From NCBI GenBank assembly GCA_964653095.1, contig CAZZEH010000012.1, positions 1-64,000 on the forward strand: 64,000 nt of DNA, read 5' to 3'. The notes below the pieces were generated by a model. That model was given only the letters and a program-made list of their open reading frames with translations, made no database searches and was not told the origin of the DNA. Source of the stretch: JAMLHH01 sp964653095 (GTDB lineage Bacteria; Bacteroidota; Bacteroidia; Chitinophagales; JADIYW01). Each line of letters starts with the position of its first letter. Position 1 is the first letter of the stretch. Position numbers and translations under genes: made by a program. Below, one piece after another: positions 17,818 to 25,332 of the stretch.

Positions 17818-18226
17818 GGTGTTTTTAGATGCCAATGTTGTGCTGGATTTTTTGCTTAAAAGGGCTGAGTATGATTCGGCTAAAAGGCTGATGCAATTAA
17901 TCGTGGAGCAAAAAATACAGGGTTTTGTAACACCTGCCATTATTCACATCCTTGCTTATTGGCTGAGTAAAGCTTACGGTAATAAAAAGGCCAGACTATT
18001 AATCCAATCGTTCATCTCACATGTAGAAGTGATTGATTGTACGCATGATATAGTAGAAATAGCTCTGCAATCTAAAATTACCGATATTGAAGATGCCCTG
18101 CAATATTACACCGCGATAGAACACAAATTAAACTATTTCATCAGCAGAGATAAGGAATTAAAGGAATCTGCGACTAATCTCCTGCCTGTTCTGAACTTAG
18201 ATGAGTTTTTGAATGTCGTAAGCTAA
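17807..18226 (+). CDS. PIN-domain toxin (VapC-like)
   Basis: 139-residue predicted ribonuclease. The PIN fold is shown by F-L-D-A-N-V-V-L-D-F at the N-terminus (first catalytic Asp, D8), an acidic stretch D-I-E-D-A-L-Q-Y-Y (about 95-103), and F-I-S-R-D-K-E-L near residue 115. Related VapC toxins cut tRNA or other RNA when free of antitoxin. The start codon lies inside the antitoxin gene. Confidence 0.87.
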   Translation: MTYRVFLDANVVLDFLLKRAEYDSAKRLMQLIVEQKIQGFVTPAIIHILAYWLSKAYGNKKARLLIQSFISHVEVIDCTHDIVEIALQSKITDIEDALQYYTAIEHKLNYFISRDKELKESATNLLPVLNLDEFLNVVS

Positions 18227-18246
18227 AGCATTCCTAACCCTATAAA

Positions 18247-19446
18247 CTAAAAGAGTTCGTTAGGATTTATCTTTAAGAAATCCTCAAATGATATTCCACT
18301 GGTACCCACCAACAAAATCTTATCGGGATGATATTTGTCGTTGAAGATTTGCATTCCTTTATTGCCCGCTTCCATGCCCGTTTTTACCTCTATGCCCACT
18401 ACTTGACCTTTTTTCTCCAAAATAAAATCTACCTCATTATTTCCTTCTCTCCAATAAAAAAGCTGGAAATCTTCAGAAATGGAAGAGTTGATTAAATATG
18501 CACCTATTGCAGATTCGGCTAATCGACCCCATTTTTTGGCATCTGTAACAACTTCTCGGTAGGTCAAAATCCCCTGTGCGTTCAACAGAGCATTGTTATA
18601 CACCTGAAATTTGGGGCTGGAACTGCGTTTCCTAATTACATTACCGGAATATTTTTCCAAGCCTCCGAGTAAACCACTGTCAGAAAGCAAAGTCAGGTAA
18701 TTAGCCAATGTAGTGGTATTGCCGGCATCCTGCAACTGCCCCATAATTTTGGTGTAAGACAGTATCTGACCGGAATATAAACACCCTAGTTCAAAAAGCC
18801 TTTTGAGCAAAGCAGGTTTATTCACCTGTGTCAGCATGAGTATATCCTTGGAAATACTGCTTTCTATCAGTGAATTTTTGATATAATTTTTCCATCGGTC
18901 TTCATCTTCAACCAGACCGGCAGCCCCCGGATAAGCTCCAAAGTATATGTACTGGCTGAGGTTCCAGTCAAACGCTTCCTGCATTTCACGGTACGACCAG
19001 TGTCCGAGATACATCACTTCAAATCTTCCAGCCAGAGATTCGTTCAGTCCTCGTTGCAGCAGCAGCCGGGAAGATCCGAGCAGTATGACCTTTATATTGA
19101 TGCCTTCCATCGTATCTCGGTCCCATTGCTGCTTGACGATTTCACTCCAGTTTTCAATTTTTTGTATTTCATCGATGACCAACAAAAAATCCGAGCTATT
19201 TTCCGCTTTCATCTTTAATCTGGCACTTTCCCACAACTGCGATATCCACGCATTATTGGATGGTAGCACTGCATCCGCAGACTCATATGTGTATGCATGT
19301 GAATACTCTTTGATTACCTGTCTGACCAATGTGGTTTTACCTACTTGCCTCGGCCCGAAGATAACCTGAATGAAACGTCTCGGCTCTTCTATTCTTTGTT
19401 TTAAAGGACCAAACAGGCTTCTCTGAATTACATTTACGTTGCTCAT
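18247..19446 (-). CDS. AAA family ATPase with DUF4143 domain
   Basis: About 399 residues. Walker A is GPRQVGKTT (about 33-41 from the chosen start), Walker B is LLVIDEI, and a C-terminal DUF4143 domain ends with E-V-D-F-I-L-E and G-I-E-V-K-T-G, which resembles a PD-(D/E)xK nuclease core. A longer frame begins at 19485, but a consensus -7 box (19451-19458) lies between it and the ATG at 19446, so the shorter form is likely. The role of this abundant family is unclear. It converges on the PIN toxin gene. Confidence 0.85.
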   Translation of the reverse strand: MSNVNVIQRSLFGPLKQRIEEPRRFIQVIFGPRQVGKTTLVRQVIKEYSHAYTYESADAVLPSNNAWISQLWESARLKMKAENSSDFLLVIDEIQKIENWSEIVKQQWDRDTMEGINIKVILLGSSRLLLQRGLNESLAGRFEVMYLGHWSYREMQEAFDWNLSQYIYFGAYPGAAGLVEDEDRWKNYIKNSLIESSISKDILMLTQVNKPALLKRLFELGCLYSGQILSYTKIMGQLQDAGNTTTLANYLTLLSDSGLLGGLEKYSGNVIRKRSSSPKFQVYNNALLNAQGILTYREVVTDAKKWGRLAESAIGAYLINSSISEDFQLFYWREGNNEVDFILEKKGQVVGIEVKTGMEAGNKGMQIFNDKYHPDKILLVGTSGISFEDFLKINPNELF

Positions 19447-19450
19447 AATG

Positions 19451-19458
19451 CAAATATA
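19451..19458 (-). promoter_or_regulatory. -7 promoter box TATATTTG of the AAA ATPase gene
   Basis: Reading the minus strand, TATATTTG is followed after 4 bases by the ATG at 19446. The transcript would be nearly leaderless. The upstream side of the box abuts the palindrome described next. Confidence 0.6.
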
Positions 19459-19528
19459 CTCAATTAATTGAGTAAAAATACTCAAAATTATGAGTAAATT
19501 TACTCAATAGTTTATCTAAAATTACTCA
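19458..19528. promoter_or_regulatory. Operator-like cluster of ACTCAA repeats
   Basis: ACTCAATTAATTGAGT (19458-19473) is a perfect 16-bp palindrome touching the -7 box. TACTCAAAATTATGAGTA (19479-19496) is a near-palindrome with the same half-site, and further TTACTCAAT copies occur at 19500-19508 and about 19520-19528. Repeated half-sites between and upstream of the core promoter elements are typical of repressor binding. The regulator is unknown; the ATPase itself or the nearby antitoxin are candidates. Confidence 0.6.
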
Positions 19529-19855
19529 ATGGAGTAGTTTCATAGGATATTTTGATGTATCTACAATGCAATATGTTGTATTCATTAAAACAATCACTTT
19601 TCCGGGAGACTTAATTTCATTTCTAATTTTTACAGTATCCAACCTGCGTTGAATTGTTTTTATAGAACAGTTGTATTTGAGGGATAATTGAAAGTATGTC
19701 TGTTTCTCTTTATTATACTCATTTCATAAAACATTGTTGTCTAAACGGAAACTGCTTACAAATTGGCGACCGCAAGGGTAGCATCTATATCGTTGTTTCT
19801 TATTAATCAGTCCATTTTCTTAGTGATAGAACTGCCACAATAAAAGTACTTTTTT
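19525..19855 (-). pseudogene. Decayed insertion-sequence transposase (zinc-ribbon N-terminus)
   Basis: Translating the minus strand gives Y-C-G-S-S-I-T-K-K, then after a frameshift near 19818, N-G-L-I-N-K-K-Q-R-Y-R-C-Y-P-C-G-R-Q-F, which is the zinc-ribbon start of IS1-like/variant IS256-type transposases. An in-frame TGA follows after V-L, then the frame continues with S-I-K-T-I-Q-R-R-L-D and G-K-V-I-V-L-M-N-T-T-Y, where intact homologues have an M-D-T-T catalytic start. It stops soon after. Frameshift, stop codon and loss of the catalytic domain show it is dead. The exact IS family is uncertain. Confidence 0.7.
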
Positions 19856-20026
19856 ATTTATAACCTTTCATTGACCTCTGAGCTAATAATACCAAGAGTT
19901 ACAGAACTGTTTAGCCTAAAAAATGCCCATTAAGCTAAAAATAAGAATGCTTTCGCTCGTATGAACTAAAAAAGATGACAAAAACAGGGTGAAATTTTTA
20001 ACGGATTCTTTCTTATGTTGCAAATC

Positions 20027-20839
20027 TTATTTTAAAAATTTTCTTCTAATAAAAAGCAGTAAAACGATTAGAATCCAGAAAGGCCACAATCGGACTGTGA
20101 ATAGAAAAAAGCTGACAAAACTGTGCCATCCGTTAAAGACAGATTCTTTCAGCCGTTCAAAGAAATTATCTTGTTTATCGCGCTTGTATTTATATTCTTT
20201 TTCCTGTTGCAGACTCAGGTCTAAAGTACTGTAACTAATCTGGTCTTTCAGATAGTTGAGCTGTCCGGTCACATAATCTATCTCTTCTTCTATGAATCGG
20301 ATTTTTTCTTCTATTTCCAAAATATCACTGACGGACTTTGCCTGTTTTAGCAGCTCCCTGTATCGGTTCAGGTAGTTCGTCTTATTGTCTAATCTAATCT
20401 CAAAGCCCATAAATTGTTCTGTGACATCCCGAGCCTCAAGCCTTTTGTACAGCAGTTCTGTATTTCCTGATTCTATATCGGCAATAAGTTTTTCAAAGTT
20501 TCCGGAAGGCACCCGAATATTTAAATCATAGACGGAGCTCCAGTCTGAGTTGCTGAAATTTTCTTCCGAATAGTATCCTTCATATTTCTTTATCAGTTCG
20601 TCAATCCAGATTTTTGATTGGTAAATGTCTTCTGTATTAAGTCCGATTCTTCCGTCTTTAACAATCTTTTTCTTAGTCTCATAAATTTCCTTTTGAGGTA
20701 CATCTGCTTCTTCCTCCGTATATTCCGTTGCCTTATTATCATACATATTCTCGTCTGCATAAGAGTTTTCCTGATTGGAACCGGCTCCGCAGGAAATCCC
20801 GAGCAGTACGAACAGTAAAGAATAAACAATGGGTTTCAT
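20027..20839 (-). CDS. DUF4349 domain lipoprotein
   Basis: 270 residues. A type II signal peptide ends at a lipobox-like GISC (C17), followed by an acidic low-complexity linker. The DUF4349 core spans about 55-225: strands around V-K-D-G-R-I-G-L, then a long coiled-coil region (about 150-215) rich in Glu, Leu and Arg. One C-terminal membrane helix (about 245-262) is followed by a basic end. The function of DUF4349 is not known; the layout suggests an envelope protein. Confidence 0.85.
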   Translation of the reverse strand: MKPIVYSLLFVLLGISCGAGSNQENSYADENMYDNKATEYTEEEADVPQKEIYETKKKIVKDGRIGLNTEDIYQSKIWIDELIKKYEGYYSEENFSNSDWSSVYDLNIRVPSGNFEKLIADIESGNTELLYKRLEARDVTEQFMGFEIRLDNKTNYLNRYRELLKQAKSVSDILEIEEKIRFIEEEIDYVTGQLNYLKDQISYSTLDLSLQQEKEYKYKRDKQDNFFERLKESVFNGWHSFVSFFLFTVRLWPFWILIVLLLFIRRKFLK

Positions 20840-20995
20840 AGGGTCATTTTTATCTGGTAACGTAAAAAAAGTCGATTTATGCTATAATGTATATATATAT
20901 AATTGATTAAAACCTTTAAAATATACACTGTCCATGCGGTTTTGTGAAGACCGGATTGCTTTGAATTGCATATCTTTACACAGATATTATTGAGA

Positions 20996-21469
20996 ATGAA
21001 CCAAGAATCAGACAGTCCGGGCATTTATATTCCGCCTCCCGTTTTTTTTGCAGTCACTTTCCTCTTAGGAATTTTTTTGCAGAGAAAATTCCCGATTTCC
21101 ACAACATTTTTTGATTTAGAAATTTCTACAGTGTTCGGTGATTTCTTTATAATTATCAGCCTGATTATTGGCTTTTCTGCCTTGCTTCAGTTTTATAAGA
21201 CTCGCAACACCTTTAAAACTCACCGTCCGGCCACTTCACTTCAAACTTCAGGAGTGTATTCTATCAGCAGGAATCCCATGTACACAGGCTCTTATATGTT
21301 TTATATAGGTCTTGCGTTTATGATTGGTAACTGGTGGAATTTTATTTTTTTGCCGCTCCTGTTTTTTGTATTTAAAGGGTATGTGATTCGCAAAGAAGAA
21401 AGATATCTCGAAAGAAAATTTGGTCAGGAATATTTGGATTATAAATCCAGAGTAAGGCGCTGGCTTTAA
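20996..21469 (+). CDS. Isoprenylcysteine carboxyl methyltransferase (ICMT) family membrane protein
   Basis: About 157 residues with four hydrophobic helices. The C-terminal half has the family's hallmarks: G-V-Y-S-I-S-R-N-P-M-Y-T-G (about 93-105) and the E-E-R-Y-L-E-R-K-F-G-Q-E-Y-L-D-Y-K region. These bind S-adenosylmethionine in ICMT/PEMT relatives. The frame opens at a TTG (20966), but a -7-like box TATCTTTA (20971-20978) lies after it, so the ATG at 20996 is the better start. The substrate is unknown. Confidence 0.85.
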   Translation: MNQESDSPGIYIPPPVFFAVTFLLGIFLQRKFPISTTFFDLEISTVFGDFFIIISLIIGFSALLQFYKTRNTFKTHRPATSLQTSGVYSISRNPMYTGSYMFYIGLAFMIGNWWNFIFLPLLFFVFKGYVIRKEERYLERKFGQEYLDYKSRVRRWL

Positions 21470-21549
21470 AGAAAACCATAGATTTCCATAAATCTGAACT
21501 ATTGCGGACAATTTTTATTTTCTTATTTGTATAGTATTTAAATTGCTTT

Positions 21550-22530
21550 ATGCTGATAATTCTGCATCAATCCACAGACCCTTATTTTAATGTAGCCGCA
21601 GATGAATTTGTTTTAAAAAATCTTGAAGAAGACTGTGTCATGCTCTGGCGAAATGATAATGCCGTCATTGTCGGGAAATATCAAAATGCATTGGCAGAAA
21701 TCAATTATGATTATGTGAAAAAGCACAATACAGCAGTTATCAGAAGATTGTCCGGGGGAGGAGCGGTGTATCACGATTTGGGCAATTTAAATTTCTCTTT
21801 TACTCAAACCGGTCAGGATTCCAATCTGGCTAATTTTAGAAAATTTACCCAACCTATTGTGGATGTTTTGCAGTCTATGGGAGTCAATGCAGGATTGGAA
21901 GGGAAAAGTGATTTAATGATAGAAAGCAGAAAAATCTCCGGGAATGCCGCACATATTTACAGAAATAAAATACTGTCTCACGGGACAATTTTGTTTTCCT
22001 CCGAAATGCATGATGTGTCGGAATCATTGCGGATAAACCGTGAGAAATATATTGATAAAGCTGTCAGATCGAATCCTAAAAAAGTAACCAATGTTTCTGC
22101 TCATTTAAAAACTCCAATGCGAGTTGAGGAATTTGCAATTAAATTGAGAGATTATTTCTTAGAAATCTATCCTGACAGTCGATTGTATGAGTTTACTCCG
22201 GAAGATATTCGGAGCATACAAAAGCTTAGAGATGAAAAATATGCCACGTACGAGTGGAATTTTGGCCGTTCGCCTAATTATAGTTTTCAGAAAACAATCT
22301 CTACTCCGGATGGAATGTTAGAAATAAACTTTGATGTAAAAAAGGGTATTATTGACCAAATGAAAATTTCAGGTGACTTAATTTTCAAACGAGATATTCG
22401 GAAATTAGAATCCGCATTGAGCAATATCCTTCATGAGGAAAATGCAATACGCCGGGCTCTTTCCAATATTCAGTCAGATACTATTTTGGGCTATGTTACT
22501 GATAATCAGTTAATTGATGCTATGTTTTGA
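21550..22530 (+). CDS. lplA: Lipoate-protein ligase
   Basis: 326-residue ligase that activates lipoate with ATP and attaches it to lipoyl domains of 2-oxoacid dehydrogenases and glycine cleavage H protein. Diagnostic motifs are R-R-L-S-G-G-G-A-V-Y-H-D (about 59-70), N-L-N-F-S-F, and K-I-S-G-N-A with the catalytic Lys (about 126). A C-terminal accessory domain (about 245-326) is present, as in the E. coli-type enzyme. Confidence 0.93.
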   Translation: MLIILHQSTDPYFNVAADEFVLKNLEEDCVMLWRNDNAVIVGKYQNALAEINYDYVKKHNTAVIRRLSGGGAVYHDLGNLNFSFTQTGQDSNLANFRKFTQPIVDVLQSMGVNAGLEGKSDLMIESRKISGNAAHIYRNKILSHGTILFSSEMHDVSESLRINREKYIDKAVRSNPKKVTNVSAHLKTPMRVEEFAIKLRDYFLEIYPDSRLYEFTPEDIRSIQKLRDEKYATYEWNFGRSPNYSFQKTISTPDGMLEINFDVKKGIIDQMKISGDLIFKRDIRKLESALSNILHEENAIRRALSNIQSDTILGYVTDNQLIDAMF

Positions 22531-22603
22531 CAAAGGAAAATTTTCTGTTTAGTAATTAGAAGCGTGATGTATTTTGTTTAATGGAGGGCCTGTTATATTA
22601 AAG

Positions 22604-23068
22604 CTACTCATCAAAGTTGAAAGTTTTCTCTAATTTATCTCCAAGGCCATCTAAAACATCTTCCAAATTCTCACCCCAGTCATCCATCGCTTTTTTAAAT
22701 TCATCTCCTAAGTCTTCGAATGCACCCTCAAATTTATCTTCTAAATTTTCCATGGCACCTCCCATATTTTCCATGATATCCATCATTGATTTATAGGCAT
22801 CACAATCTTTTAAATTATCTTTCACGAGTTCTTCAAGTTTTTTTTCATTTTCAGAATCCGGAGGATATTTGTCGGCAAACTTCTTTTCTAATTTTTCAGC
22901 TCTTTCTCTTAACTTTTCCATTTTAGAATCGTCTTCACTTAGGTTGTAGGCAGAAAAAGACTCACAGGTTATATCTGCAATTTCTTTTGCATCTTTCTCG
23001 ATGGAGCTTTTGCATCCGGAAAAAATAAATGCAGCGACAATCAATCCAAATAAAATATTCTTTTTCAT
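22604..23068 (-). CDS. Small acidic lipoprotein, unknown function
   Basis: 154 residues with a lipobox FSGC (C19). The mature part is rich in Glu, Asp and Lys; its C-terminal half is an amphipathic run with repeated pattern L-E-D-x-F-x-x-A/F-x-D-L-G, probably helical. Cys34 and Cys88 could form a disulfide. The first codons and 147-bp upstream region closely match those of the BspA-like gene upstream, the edge of a duplicated segment. Confidence 0.75.
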   Translation of the reverse strand: MKKNILFGLIVAAFIFSGCKSSIEKDAKEIADITCESFSAYNLSEDDSKMEKLRERAEKLEKKFADKYPPDSENEKKLEELVKDNLKDCDAYKSMMDIMENMGGAMENLEDKFEGAFEDLGDEFKKAMDDWGENLEDVLDGLGDKLEKTFNFDE

Positions 23069-23452
23069 AAGGAAAATTTAAACGGTGACTGTTAAAACGT
23101 ACAAATTATTAAGTATAAAATATGTTTTATTCTTTATATCTACGATTAAGTATGGCATTTATCTTTACGTTTTCAATAAAAAATCTTTTGCGAACTCAAC
23201 ACTAACCTCGAATGACTACTGTACCATTACTTTTCTGCTTATCACATTGTCTCCCTGATACAGATTTATGATGTAAATACCTTTATCAAGTTTACTCAAA
23301 TCAGACTTTAAAACACGCTTGCCATATAAATCATTCAATATGTGTTCTTCTACTGTTTGTCCTAAAATGTTTACGATTTTCAGTATAATATCTTCTTTCT
23401 TTGAAGATTGTATTTCTATTGTAAATATTCCTTCTGATGGATTAGGATATAT
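23058..23452 (-). repeat. Duplicated segment, copy A (sorting domain end plus intergenic region)
   Basis: This stretch is nearly identical to 24,936-25,332. It covers the first codons of the small lipoprotein gene, the intergenic region, and the T9SS sorting-domain end of the BspA-like gene. From 23216 to 23425, I see a single base difference from the other copy. Confidence 0.85.
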
Positions 23453-24946
23453 AAGCAAATGGGAGAGAGGTTTTATCTCATCAATACCCGTTGGGATTCC
23501 AATACAGGTTTCATCTAATTCATCTCCTTCTATTGTCCAGCCTTTGGTAATCAGTACATCTCGGGCATCCATTGCATCAGGACTGTAATAAATGCCGTCT
23601 GCCCCCAATTCTATATTTGACGGCAGGTCGGGATTAGCGGCCCAGTCATATAAAGTCGCTGAATAGTTTTCACAGCTCATACCGGAATTGTCCAACATAC
23701 TGAAAAGATTTACGCCATTGTTTAGCTTCCATTTACCGAGTGACTGATCAAAACTGTATGCAGAATTAAACATTCCCACCATATCCGTAACCTCGCCGAC
23801 ATCCCAGTTTGCTAAATCTTGGTTGAAGGCAAAAGCCATTAAAAACATGCCCGACATATCGGTCACATTGCTGACATCCCAATCTCCGATAGGCTGGTCG
23901 AAAGTCGTTCCCGACAGCATGCCGGACATATTGGTCACGTTACTAACGTTCCAGTTTTTCAAATCTTGGTTGAAATATTCGGCTTCCGAAAACATCCATG
24001 ACATATCCGTCACGTTACTGACATCCCAATCTCCGATAGGCTGATTAAAGCTATAAGCACCGAGAAACATTTCCGACATATCGGTTACATTGCTCACGTC
24101 CCAATCTCCTATAGGTTGGTTAAAGGCGGACATTTGTGATCCTTCTTTATCCGCAAACATACCGGACATATTCGTCACGTTGCTAACATCCCAATCTCCG
24201 ATAGGCTGGTTGAATTCATAAGACTCTGCAAACATTCGGGACATATTAGTCACGTTGCTGACGTCCCAATTGTCAAGTGGCTGGTTGAAATAAAACAAGA
24301 GATAAAACATCTCCGACATATCGGTCACGTTGCTGACGTCCCAGCCATCGAGCGGTTGGTCAAAATAGTATGCCTCCGCAAACATGCCTGCCATATTGGT
24401 TACGTTACTGACGTCCCAAACCTCAATAGGCTGGTCGAAAGTTTCTGCATGATAAAACATCCGGGACATATCCGTCACACCTGACAGGTCAGGAGTATCA
24501 GATGCCGTTATTATCATGTTTTTACAACCTGCAAAGGCGGCATTCATGCTTGACCACTCAATTTTACCCCATTGTTCTACAGCGAGGAGCTTGTGTGCAT
24601 CGCTGTTAGGATTGTCGGAATCGTAATCTAATGGGAAAGATATCCTGTGGAAACTTCCCTCACCATCCCTTACGCCCAGTTTGTATGTACCTGCGCGCGG
24701 AAGAACAATAGTAGTGGCATCATTGCCTTTCAGACTGCCGTTGTTTGATGGGTCGGTGATCTCCTCCCAGAAAATATCATAGTCGCTGCCGTGTCCCGGG
24801 AAGATAATTTGATTGTCATTGGATATTCCGTTTTCTTCGGTATCCCAAACGGTGATGAAACAATCCGGGCAATCAATAGCCCATGCAGCACTGCCCGAGC
24901 AAAGATAAATGATGCTCCACAGTACAAAAATAACGTTCTTTTTCAT
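23216..24946 (-). CDS. BspA-like (DUF285) repeat surface protein with T9SS sorting domain
   Basis: 576 residues. A signal peptide (1 to about 23, ending in A-W-A) is followed by a unique region, then about ten tandem repeats of the type F-N-Q-P-I-G-D-W-D-V-S-N-V-T-D-M-S-x-M-F (about 130-390), the leucine-rich-like repeats of BspA/DUF285 proteins. The last 75 residues form a type A T9SS C-terminal domain that begins near L-L-I-Y-P-N-P-S-E-G and ends R-K-V-M-V-Q. The protein is probably secreted through the type IX system and attached to the cell surface. Related repeat proteins act in adhesion. Confidence 0.92.
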   Translation of the reverse strand: MKKNVIFVLWSIIYLCSGSAAWAIDCPDCFITVWDTEENGISNDNQIIFPGHGSDYDIFWEEITDPSNNGSLKGNDATTIVLPRAGTYKLGVRDGEGSFHRISFPLDYDSDNPNSDAHKLLAVEQWGKIEWSSMNAAFAGCKNMIITASDTPDLSGVTDMSRMFYHAETFDQPIEVWDVSNVTNMAGMFAEAYYFDQPLDGWDVSNVTDMSEMFYLLFYFNQPLDNWDVSNVTNMSRMFAESYEFNQPIGDWDVSNVTNMSGMFADKEGSQMSAFNQPIGDWDVSNVTDMSEMFLGAYSFNQPIGDWDVSNVTDMSWMFSEAEYFNQDLKNWNVSNVTNMSGMLSGTTFDQPIGDWDVSNVTDMSGMFLMAFAFNQDLANWDVGEVTDMVGMFNSAYSFDQSLGKWKLNNGVNLFSMLDNSGMSCENYSATLYDWAANPDLPSNIELGADGIYYSPDAMDARDVLITKGWTIEGDELDETCIGIPTGIDEIKPLSHLLIYPNPSEGIFTIEIQSSKKEDIILKIVNILGQTVEEHILNDLYGKRVLKSDLSKLDKGIYIINLYQGDNVISRKVMVQ

Positions 24947-25332
24947 AAGGATAATTTAAATGGTGACTGTTAAAACTTACAAATTATTAAGTGTAAAACA
25001 TGTTTTATTCTTTATATCTATGGTTAAGTATGGTATTTATCTTTACGTTTTCAATAAAAAAACCTTTTGCGAACTCAACACTAACCTCAAATGACTACTG
25101 CACCATTACTTTTCTGCTTATCACATTGTCTCCCTGATACAGATTTATGATGTAAATACCTTTATCAAGTTTACTCAAATCAGACTTTAAAACACGCTTG
25201 CCATATAAATCATTCAATATGTGTTCTTCTACTGTTTGTCCTAAAATGTTTACGATTTTCAGTATAATATCTTCTTTCTTTGAAGATTGTATTTCTATTG
25301 TAAAGTGTCCTTCATTTGGATTAGGATATACA
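24936..25332 (-). repeat. Duplicated segment, copy B
   Basis: Nearly identical to 23,058-23,452 and in the same orientation, with a 1-bp length difference near the start codon. It covers the first codons of the BspA-like gene, its upstream region and the sorting-domain end of the giant adhesin gene. Confidence 0.85.

Larger units (their letters stand above)
19447..20026. other. Gene-free accessory interval
   Basis: About 580 bp with no intact gene. It holds the ACTCAA operator cluster, the transposase remnant, and from about 19,860 to 20,026 AT-rich sequence in which I see nothing recognisable. Confidence 0.6.
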
